DNA from: CAVYXF01 sp963772335
GTDB lineage: Bacteria > Pseudomonadota > Alphaproteobacteria > Rhizobiales > Rhodomicrobiaceae
DNA: 64,000 nucleotides
NCBI GenBank assembly: GCA_963772335.1
Contig: CAVYXF010000010.1
Span: 124,001 to 188,000 of the forward strand
Reading direction: 5' to 3'
How positions within the stretch are numbered: the stretch's first letter is position 1; the number at the start of each line of letters is the position of its first letter. A model generated the notes under the pieces. It had not been told where the DNA came from. It worked only from the letters and a program-made list of their open reading frames with translations, and made no database searches. The translations under genes were made by a program, and so were the position numbers. Shown here piece by piece: positions 1 to 8,842 of this stretch.

Positions 1-548
1 CCGATCAGCAAGAACGGCTCCGGCAGCCCGGCGATCACCGTGCCGCGCGTCAGATAAATCGAGATGCCGTTGATGACCGACATGGTGCCGAGCGTTACCA
101 GGATCGGATGCACGCCCATATTGGCGACCAGGAACCCGGTGACCAGGCCGATAATGAGGGCGAGGAGGAGTCCGGCGAGCAGCGCGGCGATGATTGCGAG
201 TGCGATCGCCGAGCCGGATGCGCCGGCGGGCGCCAGCGCTTTGAGGATGTAGGCCATGAGCAGCGCGCACTGATTGGCGGTAGCGATGATGGCGAGGTTC
301 AGCCCGCCTGAGATCAGCGCGATGACCATAGCGAGTGCCAGCATGCCGAGCTCGGGGAGCTGGAACATCATCGATTGCAGCGTGCCCAAGGTCGCGAATC
401 GTCCGGGCAGCAGCACCGCGTTCACCACGACCAGCACGAGCAGCAGTATGGCAAGGCCGATATTGCCGCCGGGAGTGCCGAGCCGCGCAATGCCGATCAG
501 CTCGGCAAGGCTCCGGTCGAGGGGGCGGGGCGGCGTGGCGTCAGCCAT
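1..548 (-). CDS. Sugar ABC transporter permease (RbsC type), 3' end outside window
   Basis: This is an inner-membrane permease of the BPD_transp_2 (RbsC/LsrC/XylH) family, one of two that form the channel of a sugar importer. About 182 N-terminal residues are visible; the frame stays open to the window edge. They hold several hydrophobic helices and the family stretch reading HPILVTLGTMSVINGISIYL. The ATG at 548 overlaps the stop of the upstream permease in ATGGCTGA (8 bp), so the two are translationally coupled. It is the last visible gene of the operon aldolase, binding protein, ATPase, permease, permease. The substrate cannot be read from the permease itself. Confidence 0.88.
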   Translation of the reverse strand, partial: MADATPPRPLDRSLAELIGIARLGTPGGNIGLAILLLVLVVVNAVLLPGRFATLGTLQSMMFQLPELGMLALAMVIALISGGLNLAIIATANQCALLMAYILKALAPAGASGSAIALAIIAALLAGLLLALIIGLVTGFLVANMGVHPILVTLGTMSVINGISIYLTRGTVIAGLPEPFLLI

Positions 549-1539
549 GGGTTGCTCCCTCACGCGCCGCGCGCCGGCTCGGGCGGCTGGCAAGGCCGGT
601 GATCGAGGTCGAGATGAGAATAACGAGGCCGATAACGATCGGGAAGAAATAGGAGGACCAGCCGAGCAGGTTCAGCCCGTTCTGCAGGATGGCGAGCATG
701 AGCAGGCCAAGGAGCACGCCGCCGACCGAGCCGACGCCGCCATTGAGACTAGCGCCGCCCAGCACCGCTGCAGCGATAACGTACAGCTCCTGACCGACCA
801 TGGCATTGGGCACGCTCTGGCCGACGCGGTGCGCCTGCAGGAGGCCCGCCACCCCCGCCATAAAGCCGAGAAAACCGTAAGCCAGATAATGCATCCGGCC
901 GATCGAGATGCCGAGCCGGCGCGCGGCCTCGGTATTGCCGCCCATGCAGTAGAGTTGCCGGCCGGCCGCCGTCCAGCTCATCAAGAACCAGGTGGCGAGG
1001 GCCGCGCCCGCCGCGACGACAATCGGCAGTGTGATGCGGATCAGCGAGCCGTCTGCAGCTTCAGTCTGAAAGAACACGATGCGATCGGACCACCAGTCCG
1101 GGAGCACCGGGATCAGCTTGCCGCTCGTCCACCACATCAAAAGCGCGAAATAAACGCTCTGAGTAGCGATGGTGACGATGATCGAGGTGATGCGAAGGTG
1201 AAAGATCAGCGCTGCGTTGATGAGACCGAGCCCAGTGCCGATGGCGAGCCCAAGCGGTATGGCGAGAATAGCGGGCCAGCCCGCCTCGGCGGCGGCATAA
1301 GCGGCTGCGTATTGCGCGACCGATGCGCTAGCGGCGAAGGAGATATCGATGCCGCCGGCCACAAGGACGACGAATACGCCGAGCGCGAAGACGGTGGTTA
1401 CCGACCAGGTCTCGAGGATGTCGACCGCATTCGGCAGGGTCAGGAAATACGGTGTCATCAGGCTCCAGAAGGCGGCGAGCGCGACAATGACAAGGGCAAG
1501 CCAATGCTCGGTGCCAAAGCGGCGCGTCAAATCAGGCAT
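541..1539 (-). CDS. Sugar ABC transporter permease (RbsC/LsrD type)
   Basis: A 332-residue inner-membrane permease of the BPD_transp_2 family and partner of the permease that follows it. The chain is almost entirely hydrophobic helices. The family's glycine-rich loop is seen in LGGASLNGGVGSVGG near residue 270, and the N-terminal cytoplasmic part is short. I chose the ATG at 1539 (MPDLTRRFG) because it overlaps the ATPase stop by 8 bp (ATGCCTGA). The longer frame upstream would run deep into the ATPase gene and adds non-permease sequence. Overlaps on both sides mark one tightly coupled operon. Confidence 0.9.
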   Translation of the reverse strand: MPDLTRRFGTEHWLALVIVALAAFWSLMTPYFLTLPNAVDILETWSVTTVFALGVFVVLVAGGIDISFAASASVAQYAAAYAAAEAGWPAILAIPLGLAIGTGLGLINAALIFHLRITSIIVTIATQSVYFALLMWWTSGKLIPVLPDWWSDRIVFFQTEAADGSLIRITLPIVVAAGAALATWFLMSWTAAGRQLYCMGGNTEAARRLGISIGRMHYLAYGFLGFMAGVAGLLQAHRVGQSVPNAMVGQELYVIAAAVLGGASLNGGVGSVGGVLLGLLMLAILQNGLNLLGWSSYFFPIVIGLVILISTSITGLASRPSRRAAREGATHG

Positions 1540-3019
1540 AGACGGCCTCCGAGATGGTATGCTCATCGACGCGCCGCGGATCGTACTCGCCGACGAGACG
1601 CCCATCGCGCATGTGCAGCACGCGGTCGGCATTGAAATAGACTTCGCCGATCTCGTCGGAGATCATCAGGATTGCGACGCCGTCATTGGCGAGCCCGCGA
1701 GCGATCTGGTAGATCGACTGCTTATTGCCGATGTCCACCCCGACCGTGGGGCTGTCGAGGATCAGCAGCCGCGGCTCGGTCGCGAGCCATTTGCCTATCA
1801 CGACCCGCTGCTGATTGCCGCCCGAGAGCTGATCGACCGGGTTTTCGAGGCCGGGAATTTTAATGCGGAGCCGGTCGACCCAGGAGCGCGCCGTCCTTCG
1901 CACCACCTCCGGATCGAGGATGCCGAGCGCACTCGCGAGCCGGCGCAGCACCGTTGCCGTGAGATTGGCACGGATCGACTGGCGCATATCGAGGCCGAGT
2001 TTCAGCCGGTCCTCCGGCACGTAGCCGATGCCGGCGCGCATGGCGTCGCGGTTTGAGGCGAGCCGGACAGGGCGGCCCGAAAGCACGATGTTGCCGCTAT
2101 CAGGCGCGGTCATGCCGAACAGCGACAAGGCCAGCTCGGTGCGGCCGGCGCCGAGCAGACCGGTCAAGCCAACGATCTCGCCTTTGTGGATCTGGAAAGA
2201 GATGTTCTCGTATTCGCCCTGTCGGGTCAGCCGGTTCACTTCGAGGACCGGTGGCTCAGCGGAGCGGTCACGCGCGGTAACCGAGGTATCGATAACGAGG
2301 CCGGTCATCAGCTCGCCGATCCGGCGGATGTCGAGATCCGCGATCGGCCATGTCCCGACCTTGCGGCCGTCGCGCATGACGGTCACGCGCTCGGCGATCT
2401 CAACCACCTCCTCCAGCCGGTGCGAAACGAACACCACGGCGATGCCGTCGGACTTCAGGCGTTCGACAATGCCGATCAGCCGCTTCACCTCGGAGCGGGT
2501 CAGCGAGGCGGTCGGCTCGTCCATGAACAGGAGCCGCGCCTTGGCCGCGAGTCCGCGCGCGATGGCGACGATCTGGCGCGAGGCGATCGGCAGCGAAGCA
2601 ACCGGCGCATCGAGTGGCAAAGCCAGACCAAGCCTTTTGAGCGCCTCACTTGCGATACGGCGCATCTGCCGCCAGGGCACCGGCTTGGCCAGCGTCCCGA
2701 GCGCTTCGTCGATGGCGATGTTCTCGGCTACCGACAGGTTCGGGAATAGCGACAGGTCCTGGAAGATCACCTGCACGCCGAGCGACTTGGCGAGCGCCGG
2801 GTCGAGCCGCTCGCGCACCACGCCGTCAATGCTGATCACGCTCCCAGGATCGGGTTCATGAACCCCGGCGGCGAGCTTGATCATGGTGGACTTGCCGCAG
2901 CCATTCTCGCCGACCAGGCAATGCACTTCACCGGGCAAGACGTCCCAATCGACCCGATCAAGCGCGACGACGCCGCCGAAGCGCTTGCTCACATTCTCGA
3001 AGCGCAAGAATGGCTGCAT
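1532..3019 (-). CDS. Sugar ABC transporter ATP-binding protein, two NBDs (RbsA/XylG/LsrA type)
   Basis: A 495-residue tandem ABC ATPase that powers the ribose/AI-2-type importer. The N-terminal cassette has Walker A GENGCGKST, Walker B LLFMDEPTAS and an H-loop VSHRL. The C-terminal cassette has the degenerate P-loop GLLGAGRTE usual for this family, a good signature LSGGNQQR and the motif LLILDSPTVGVD. I chose ATG 3019 (MQPFLRF) because AGGAA lies a few bases upstream and the extra N-terminal residues of the longer frame are not family-like. The gene lies 221 bp downstream of the binding-protein gene, and the gap carries two hairpins that may lower expression of the ATPase and permeases relative to the binding protein. 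Confidence 0.93.
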   Translation of the reverse strand: MQPFLRFENVSKRFGGVVALDRVDWDVLPGEVHCLVGENGCGKSTMIKLAAGVHEPDPGSVISIDGVVRERLDPALAKSLGVQVIFQDLSLFPNLSVAENIAIDEALGTLAKPVPWRQMRRIASEALKRLGLALPLDAPVASLPIASRQIVAIARGLAAKARLLFMDEPTASLTRSEVKRLIGIVERLKSDGIAVVFVSHRLEEVVEIAERVTVMRDGRKVGTWPIADLDIRRIGELMTGLVIDTSVTARDRSAEPPVLEVNRLTRQGEYENISFQIHKGEIVGLTGLLGAGRTELALSLFGMTAPDSGNIVLSGRPVRLASNRDAMRAGIGYVPEDRLKLGLDMRQSIRANLTATVLRRLASALGILDPEVVRRTARSWVDRLRIKIPGLENPVDQLSGGNQQRVVIGKWLATEPRLLILDSPTVGVDIGNKQSIYQIARGLANDGVAILMISDEIGEVYFNADRVLHMRDGRLVGEYDPRRVDEHTISEAVYA

Positions 3020-3114
3020 GGCAGTTCCTGACCATCGGGTCGTCGATCCGATCTCACTCAAAGACCAGACCCCTGCGAAAAAGCCCCCTCACCCGGCTCG
3101 GCTTCGCCTCGCCG

Positions 3115-3208
3115 CCCTCTCCCGCGGGGGGAGAGGGCTGCTCCGTGCGAATGAGGGGACGGAGCCTTTCCATGGGCGCAGTATGCCCTCTCCCCTCGCG
3201 GGAGAGGG
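3115..3208. repeat. Pair of GC-rich hairpins between binding protein and ATPase genes
   Basis: Two inverted repeats with the same arms lie 40-50 bp apart: CCCTCTCCC/GGGAGAGGG at 3115-3137 and again at 3186-3208, each with a 5-base loop. There is no T run after them, so they are not classic intrinsic terminators. They lie between the solute-binding gene and the ATPase gene of the same operon, where such stem-loops commonly protect the upstream mRNA from 3' decay. The arms resemble dispersed palindromic repeats found in many alphaproteobacterial genomes; that identification is an inference. Confidence 0.65.
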
Positions 3209-3240
3209 CTCCCGCCGGAGGCGGATGGGTGTGGGGGCTT

Positions 3241-4248
3241 TTAAAGCCCCATCTTCACCAGATTGTCGATGGTCTCTTTGTTGATGGCCTCGAGCTTTTG
3301 CGCCTGGATCTGGCGCTTTTCCTTGTCGACCTTCACCTTACCGAGGCCCGGCAGCTCCATGCCGTCGGTCGGCTCCTTACCGGCAGCGAGCATAGCGCCG
3401 ACGCGGACAATAGTCTCGCCGGCCAGCGCCGGATTCCAGATAAAGCCTTCGCGGATCGCGCCCGACTTGATGAATTTGGCGCCCTGCCCCGGCGAGAACG
3501 GCCCGACCACGGCGATGCTGCCGGCCTTGCCGCGCTCGTCGACGGCGCGGGCCGCGCCGATCGGACCCTGTGAGCCAAAGGCGAGAATGCCCTTCAGATC
3601 AGGGTTGGCGCGCATCTGGTCGAGAGCGGTTTTGTAGCTGTCGTCGAGACTCTCGGCAACGCCGAAGCGGTCGGTTACGAGCTGCATTTTGGGATATTTG
3701 GATTTCTGCAGCGCGATCGCGGCATCGGCCCATTTGTTGTGCAGCGGCACGGTGAGCGAGCCGACATAAACGATGTATTTGCCTTCGCCACCCATTGCCT
3801 TGGCGAGCAATTCCATATGCGTCTCGCCGAAGCCCGCAACCGTCGTCAGCTCAATATTCCAGTCGTTGAATTTCTGGTCCGGGCTTTCGTGGGTAATGAC
3901 CTTGATCCCGGCTTCCTGGGCGCGCTTGAACACCGGCTCGAGCGCCGTCGCGTCGTTCGGCACCACGGCAATGACATTCACCTTGCGCGCGATCAGATCC
4001 TCGACCGCCCGGACCTGCTGGGCCGCGTCGGCCTGGGTCGGCCCGACCTGCCAGGCATCGACACCGAGCTCGGAAGCAGCCTTCTTGATGCCCATCTCCA
4101 TGGCGTTAAACCACGGAATGCCGCCGACCTTCACGACCGTTGCGATTTGAGGCTTTGCCTGTGCGAAAGCCAAGCCGCCAACCGCCAGCGCGGCCGAAAC
4201 GCCGACCGCCAGCTTAAGGGCCGTGCGCCTGGTGAGATGCTGCTTCAT
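3241..4248 (-). CDS. Periplasmic sugar-binding protein (LsrB/RbsB-like, Peripla_BP_4)
   Basis: A 335-residue solute-binding protein that delivers a sugar or AI-2-like ligand to the adjacent ABC importer. The N-terminus is a signal peptide with twin arginines at residues 7-8 (TRRTALKL), a hydrophobic core and a likely cleavage after AFA at about 29, so Tat export is possible. The mature part shows the type I periplasmic fold with VGPTQADAAQQVRAVEDLIA and the hinge segments typical of LsrB/RbsB proteins. It lies 128 bp downstream of the aldolase gene and upstream of the ATPase. The ligand is not known; rhamnose, AI-2 and pentoses are all possible for this family. Confidence 0.88.
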   Translation of the reverse strand: MKQHLTRRTALKLAVGVSAALAVGGLAFAQAKPQIATVVKVGGIPWFNAMEMGIKKAASELGVDAWQVGPTQADAAQQVRAVEDLIARKVNVIAVVPNDATALEPVFKRAQEAGIKVITHESPDQKFNDWNIELTTVAGFGETHMELLAKAMGGEGKYIVYVGSLTVPLHNKWADAAIALQKSKYPKMQLVTDRFGVAESLDDSYKTALDQMRANPDLKGILAFGSQGPIGAARAVDERGKAGSIAVVGPFSPGQGAKFIKSGAIREGFIWNPALAGETIVRVGAMLAAGKEPTDGMELPGLGKVKVDKEKRQIQAQKLEAINKETIDNLVKMGL

Positions 4249-4376
4249 CGATGTCCTCCCTGGTTGACCGAGCGCTTACTCGCGCTTTCGGAATTGTGCT
4301 GTTTATCGCTTACAGTTGCTTCGCGCTCTTGCTGCGCCTGCTCCGACGTTATCGCCCCTCGGGGACACAGACAAGC

Positions 4377-5084
4377 TCAGCGCCGCCCGCCATTCGCCTC
4401 GGCCGCGACTTTCGCCTGGGGCTCGGCTCTGGCCTCCTGCAGCCCGTAGGTGGCGAAGCCCTTCTGCGTATCCTTGATCTGCGCATCGGAGAGAATCGCC
4501 ATGGAGTCGAGCTGGAGCGAATAGTAATACTGCTTGGCGATGGTCTCGAGCTCGACCGCCGCCCACATCGCTTTCGCGAGCGTTGGTCCGGTCGCGATCA
4601 TGCCGTGATTGGCGAGCAGGCAGGCCGAGCGCCCTTCCAGCGCCTTCAGCGCATTCTCCGAAAGCTCTTTGGTGCCATAGGTCGCGTATTCGGCGCAGCG
4701 TACAGTGCTGCCGCCAAAGGCTGCGATCATGTAGTGGCAGGCCGGGATATCCTTACGGGCAATGGCAAGCACGGTCGCGAAAGGCGAATGCGTGTGCACG
4801 ATGGCGCCGACTTCCGGGCGGGCCCTCATGATGTCGAGATGGAAGCGCCATTCGGTCGACGGCTTGAGCGGCCCATCCCAGGAGCCGTAATCGCCCCCGA
4901 TCGTCATGGCGGCGATCATCTCGGGGGTGAGATCCTCGTAGGGCGTGGCGCTGGGGGTGATCAGCATCTGGTCGCCGTAGCGCGCCGAGATGTTGCCTGA
5001 CGTACCCTGATTGAGCCCGGAGGCGTTCATCCAACGGCATTTGTCGATGATCAACTGCCGCAGCTCGCGTTCCTGCTTCTTCAT
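4377..5084 (-). CDS. Class II aldolase/adducin family protein (FucA-like)
   Basis: A 235-residue zinc aldolase of the L-fuculose-/L-ribulose-phosphate aldolase superfamily, which cleaves or epimerises sugar phosphates. Visible residues are the phosphate-binding NQGTSGNISAR (25-35), a glutamate at 78 in STEW equivalent to the FucA acid/base, and metal ligands H97, H99 (HTHSP) and H160 (LANHG). I chose ATG 5084 because GGAGGA stands just upstream; the longer frame runs into the divergent promoter. It heads the minus-strand ABC operon and is divergent from a SorC-type regulator gene, which probably controls it. The substrate is unknown. Confidence 0.88.
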   Translation of the reverse strand: MKKQERELRQLIIDKCRWMNASGLNQGTSGNISARYGDQMLITPSATPYEDLTPEMIAAMTIGGDYGSWDGPLKPSTEWRFHLDIMRARPEVGAIVHTHSPFATVLAIARKDIPACHYMIAAFGGSTVRCAEYATYGTKELSENALKALEGRSACLLANHGMIATGPTLAKAMWAAVELETIAKQYYYSLQLDSMAILSDAQIKDTQKGFATYGLQEARAEPQAKVAAEANGGRR

Positions 5085-5177
5085 CGCGATTCCTCCGAGA
5101 ATCTGGCCGCCGCCTTGGCGGTTCCTTTCGCGTTGCAGCAACGAATTTGTTTGACAGCATGTGTCTTTTGAAAAAAA

Positions 5178-5202
5178 TTGCATGAGTTAAAAAATTTTGC
5201 AA
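5178..5202. promoter_or_regulatory. Candidate SorC-regulator operator in the divergent promoter region
   Basis: In the 128-bp gap between the divergent aldolase and SorC-type genes there is a dyad TTGCA-N15-TGCAA set in an AT-rich stretch that stands out from the surrounding GC-rich DNA. SorC/EryD/LsrR-type regulators usually bind dyads in their own promoter region. A TTGACA box at 5151-5156 could be a -35 element for the regulator, but its -10 partner is poor. Confidence 0.4.
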
Positions 5203-5212
5203 GAGCCGCGCA

Positions 5213-6217
5213 ATGCCCGACGACGCGACCAGGCTGCCGATGGACGAGGAGGCGACCTTGGCGGCGCGCGCAGCATGGCTCTACTTCGCCGGGGGCCGGA
5301 CACAGGGCGAGGTGGCTGAGGCGCTCAACGTTCCCGGCACCAAAGCGCACCGGCTGATCGCTAAGGCAACCCGCGACGGCCTGATCCGCGTCTTCGTCGA
5401 TGGACCGATGGCTGGCTGCATCGCGCTCGAGGACGAGCTCAAGCAGCGCTTTGATCTCCCGCAATGCGAAGTCGTGCCGAACGTCGATGACGGCCCGCTG
5501 CCCCTGCGCACGCTGGGCACTGCGGGCGCGCGCTTCCTTCGCCTGGCGCTCGACCGCGGCCGCGACGAGGTGATCGCGCTCGGCCATGGCCGGACGCTTG
5601 CCGCCTCGATCGACTACATGCCGACGACACCGTGTGCGGGGGTTAAGTTCGTCTCGCTGCTCGGCGGCCTGACCCGCCGTTTCGCCGCCAACCCGTTCGA
5701 CGTCATTCAGCGGCTCGCGGAGAAGACCAGCGCCGAAGCCTATATCCTCCCTGTGCCGTTCTTTGCCAATTCGATCGCCGACAAGAAAGTGCTGCTCTCC
5801 CAGCTCGGCATCAGCGAGGTGCTGCAGATGGCCGAGGCGGCCTCGCTCCTGATCGTCGGGATCGGCGAGATCAGCGCCAAAGGCTTCCTGCACATATGCG
5901 GCATGGTCGGCGCCGACGAGATCGAAGCCGTGCGCAAGGCCGGCGCGGCCGGCGAAGTGCTCGGCCATTTCTTTACGCTGGATGGTCAGCACATCGAGAG
6001 CGATCTTTCCGACCGGGCGCTTGCGCCGGACCCCGACCGCCTGAAAGGGCGCCGGATCATGGCGATCGCGGGCGGCACCACCAAGGTCGCGGCGATCCGT
6101 GCGATCCTCGCCAGCAAGCTACTGCACGGCCTCATTACCGATGAAACGACCGCCCGCCAGCTCCTCGAGGAGAAGGCGCAAAAGAGAGCGGCGAAAAAGA
6201 ACGGCAAAACCGCATGA
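5213..6217 (+). CDS. SorC/DeoR-type sugar-binding transcriptional regulator (EryD-like)
   Basis: A 334-residue regulator with an N-terminal helix-turn-helix (about residues 28-52, QGEVAEALNVPGTKAHRLIAKA) and a C-terminal sugar-phosphate sensor domain of the SorC family (VIALGHGRTLAASIDYMP, SLLGGLTRRFAANPFDV, VGIGEISAKG). The pattern agrees closely with what I recall of EryD, repressor of erythritol catabolism in Brucella and rhizobia, and less with LsrR. It is divergent from the aldolase operon and heads the plus-strand polyol operon, so it probably controls both. The effector is likely a phosphorylated intermediate of the pathway. Confidence 0.85.
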   Translation: MPDDATRLPMDEEATLAARAAWLYFAGGRTQGEVAEALNVPGTKAHRLIAKATRDGLIRVFVDGPMAGCIALEDELKQRFDLPQCEVVPNVDDGPLPLRTLGTAGARFLRLALDRGRDEVIALGHGRTLAASIDYMPTTPCAGVKFVSLLGGLTRRFAANPFDVIQRLAEKTSAEAYILPVPFFANSIADKKVLLSQLGISEVLQMAEAASLLIVGIGEISAKGFLHICGMVGADEIEAVRKAGAAGEVLGHFFTLDGQHIESDLSDRALAPDPDRLKGRRIMAIAGGTTKVAAIRAILASKLLHGLITDETTARQLLEEKAQKRAAKKNGKTA

Positions 6218-6257
6218 GCTCGAGGAAACCCTCAAGATGCCTAGGGAGGACAATAAC

Positions 6258-7697
6258 ATGTCGCAGAAAGAACGAGATCTCTTCGAGGCCTTCGTCAAAG
6301 GCCAGCTGAACCGCCGCGAACTGATGGCGGGTGCCGCCAAGCTCGGCCTTACGGCCGCGATGGCTGGCTCGATGCTGAACATGGCGCAGACGGCGGCGCT
6401 GGCCGCCGACTTCGACTGGCAGAAGCATAAGGGCAAGAAGCTCAAGCTGCTGCTCAACAAGCATCCTTACGCGGATGCGATGATCGCCGACCTCGATAAT
6501 TTCAAGCAGATGACCGGCATGGATGTCAGCTATGACATCTTCCCGGAGGACGTCTATTTCGACAAGGTGACCGCGGCGCTTTCAGCTTCGTCCGCCGAGT
6601 ACGACGCCTTCATGACCGGCGCCTACATGACCTGGACCTATGGTCCGGCCGGTTGGATCGCCGACCTCAACGAGTACATCAAGGACCCTGGCAAAACGAA
6701 CCCGAAATACGATTGGGAGGACGTTCTTCCAGGCCTGCGCGCCTCGACGGCGTGGAACGGTGTGCCGGGCGGTGAGCTTGGCAGCGCCGACGCCAAGCAA
6801 TGGTGCATTCCGTGGGGCTTCGAGCTCAATAACATCTCCTACAACACTAAGATGTTCGACAAGGCGAAAGTGCAGCCGCCCAAGAACATGGACGAAATGA
6901 TTGCGACCGCCGCCAAGCTGACCAAGGATCTCGGCGGCCCCTATGGCGTCGGCGTGCGCGGCTCGCGCTCCTGGGCGACCATCCACCCGGGCTTTCTCTC
7001 CGGCTATTCCAATTTCGGCCAGCGTGACTTCACCGTCTCCGGCGGCAAGCTGAAGGCGGCGATGAACACCAAGGAGTCGAAGGACTTCCACAAGCAGTGG
7101 GTCAAGATGATCCAGGATAGCGGGCCGAAGAACTGGTCGACCTACACCTGGTACCAGGTCGGCACGGATCTGGGCGCTGGCGCCTCCGCCATGATTTTCG
7201 ACGCCGACATCCTCGGCTACTTCATGAATGGCGGCGACAACAAGGAGAAGGGCAATATCGGCTACGCCCCGTTCGCCGCCAATCCGGCTGCGAGTGCGCC
7301 GACGCCGAATGTGTGGATCTGGTCGCTGGCGATGTCGAACTTCTCCAAGCAGAAGGACGCTGCCTGGTACTTCATGCAGTGGGCCTCTTCGACCGAGCAC
7401 GACCTGTTCGGCGCGCAGAAGATGGACTTCGTCAACCCGGTCCGCACCTCGGTGTGGAAGGACGAGGTGTTCCGCAAGCGGATCGACAACTCCTATCCCG
7501 GCTATCTGCACCAGTATGAGGTGTCGGCACCGGGCGCAAAGATCTACTTCACCCCGCAGCCGCTGTTCTTCGATCTCACCACCCAGTGGGCGGAGACGCT
7601 GCAGAAGATGGTGGCCAAGGAAGTGCCGGTGGACGAAGGTCTCGACAGGCTCGCCGCCAATATCGACAAGCAGCTCAAGGACGCCGGTCTCGGCTAG
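6258..7697 (+). CDS. Extracellular solute-binding protein, family 1 (sugar/polyol ABC)
   Basis: A 479-residue periplasmic binding protein for the plus-strand importer. It begins with a long n-region, twin arginines at 19-20 (NRRELMAG), a hydrophobic stretch and a likely cleavage after ALAA near residue 50, suggesting Tat export. The mature part has the family 1 fold, with trehalose/maltose-type segments such as AWYFMQWAS and FVNPVRTSVW. I chose ATG 6258 because AGGGAGGA lies 7 bases upstream. The gene follows the SorC-type regulator by 40 bp and precedes two MalFG-type permeases after a 200-bp gap with an inverted repeat. The ligand is unknown. Confidence 0.9.
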   Translation: MSQKERDLFEAFVKGQLNRRELMAGAAKLGLTAAMAGSMLNMAQTAALAADFDWQKHKGKKLKLLLNKHPYADAMIADLDNFKQMTGMDVSYDIFPEDVYFDKVTAALSASSAEYDAFMTGAYMTWTYGPAGWIADLNEYIKDPGKTNPKYDWEDVLPGLRASTAWNGVPGGELGSADAKQWCIPWGFELNNISYNTKMFDKAKVQPPKNMDEMIATAAKLTKDLGGPYGVGVRGSRSWATIHPGFLSGYSNFGQRDFTVSGGKLKAAMNTKESKDFHKQWVKMIQDSGPKNWSTYTWYQVGTDLGAGASAMIFDADILGYFMNGGDNKEKGNIGYAPFAANPAASAPTPNVWIWSLAMSNFSKQKDAAWYFMQWASSTEHDLFGAQKMDFVNPVRTSVWKDEVFRKRIDNSYPGYLHQYEVSAPGAKIYFTPQPLFFDLTTQWAETLQKMVAKEVPVDEGLDRLAANIDKQLKDAGLG

Positions 7698-7720
7698 GCC
7701 CCGAATATCCGACCCCCCGT

Positions 7721-7824
7721 CGTCATTGCGAGTGACGGCGAAGCCGACGCGCGGCAATCCAGGGCAGGTTGCTCAGTACCTCACGGCCCTGGATTGCTTC
7801 GTCGCTCCGCTCCTCGCAATGACG
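7721..7824. repeat. Palindromic repeat element (CGTCATTGCGAG type)
   Basis: A nested inverted repeat. The outer arms are CGTCATTGCGAG at 7721-7732 and CTCGCAATGACG at 7813-7824; the inner arms are GCAATCCAGGGC at 7754-7765 and GCCCTGGATTGC at 7786-7797. This is a well-known dispersed palindrome in Rhizobiales and other bacteria. It occupies the gap between the binding-protein gene and the first permease gene, the same relative place as the hairpin pair in the minus-strand ABC operon, and may stabilise the upstream message. Confidence 0.85.
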
Positions 7825-7897
7825 AGAGTTACCTAAGATCGCTTTTCACCCAATTCGGGAACGCGGGAGAAGCGATCAACATACGACGGAAGACGTC

Positions 7898-8833
7898 ATG
7901 GCAAGCATCACCGCCGCGGCGGACATTGCCGCCCGGCCCTTGAGCAGGCGGCGCATCGGACGCCGGCTCCTACCTTATCTGCTCAGCCTGCCGGCTCTCC
8001 TCGTTTGCATCGGCATCCTGATCCCGTTCTTCACCGCAGTCTATTACTCGACGCTCCGCTTTCGGCTTAACCTGCCGGGGCTCAAAGGCTTCATTGGCGT
8101 CGACAACTATATTAACTTCCTCTCCGACGCCGCCTTCTGGAATACGGTCAAAGTCTCCGTCGCCTATGCCGGGCTTACCGTCGGCATCGAGTTGGTGTTT
8201 GGCTTGGCCATCGCGCTCCTCCTGCAGAAGCCGACGCGCTTTAACAATCTCGCCTCGATCCTTCTGCTGCTGCCGCTGATGACCGCGCCGGCGCTCGCTG
8301 CGCTGATGTGGAAGCTGATGACCAACCCGAATTTCGGCATTCTGAGCTATCTGGTCTCGCTGGCCGGCATCTCTGATTTCCGCTGGGGCTCGGACCCCAA
8401 CACCGCATTGCTGACCGTCGTGTTGGTCGATGTCTGGGTGTACACGCCCTTCATCATGATCCTGTTGCTGGCGGGCCTGCGCTCGCTGCCTAAGGCGCCC
8501 TTCGAGGCTGCCGCGCTCGACGGGGTGCCGCGCAGCTTCGTCTTCTTCCGCATCACCTTGCCGATGCTGATGCCCTACATCATCACCGCCTCGCTGTTCC
8601 GCCTACTCAATTCCATCCAGCAGTTCGACATCATCTATCCGATGACCCAAGGCGGGCCCGGCGACACGCTGATGGTGTTCCAGGTGCAGGCCTACCTCGA
8701 GTTCTTCCAGTACACCAATGTCGGGCGGTCGGCGGCGCTGATGATCGTGCTCTGGGCGATCACCTATGCGATCTCGAACGTATTCATCAAACAATGGCTG
8801 AAGCTGCGACAACGCACGCATGGCATGGCGTAA
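7898..8833 (+). CDS. Sugar ABC transporter permease (MalF/UgpA type)
   Basis: A 311-residue permease with six predicted membrane helices. The first helix follows a positively charged N-terminus (RRRIGRRLLPYLLSLPALLV). The BPD_transp_1 EAA loop is seen in EAAALDGVPRSFVFFRITLPML (written here with its key residues E, A, A, G, P) near residues 205-225, which contacts the ATPases. It pairs with the MalG-type permease 9 bp downstream. Order and sizes match carbohydrate importers of the CUT1 class. The spacing from the binding-protein gene is enlarged by a palindromic repeat. Confidence 0.92.
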   Translation: MASITAAADIAARPLSRRRIGRRLLPYLLSLPALLVCIGILIPFFTAVYYSTLRFRLNLPGLKGFIGVDNYINFLSDAAFWNTVKVSVAYAGLTVGIELVFGLAIALLLQKPTRFNNLASILLLLPLMTAPALAALMWKLMTNPNFGILSYLVSLAGISDFRWGSDPNTALLTVVLVDVWVYTPFIMILLLAGLRSLPKAPFEAAALDGVPRSFVFFRITLPMLMPYIITASLFRLLNSIQQFDIIYPMTQGGPGDTLMVFQVQAYLEFFQYTNVGRSAALMIVLWAITYAISNVFIKQWLKLRQRTHGMA

Positions 8834-8842
8834 GGAGCGCCC

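Noticed and set aside
274..1635. Long plus-strand open frame of about 450 codons
   Set aside because: It lies antisense to two well-supported ABC permease genes, has unusual R/A/D-rich composition and no family pattern. It is a by-product of high-GC codon use.
5151..5156. TTGACA as -35 box of the SorC-type gene
   Set aside because: No convincing -10 element at 16-18 bp; kept only as a possibility in the operator entry.
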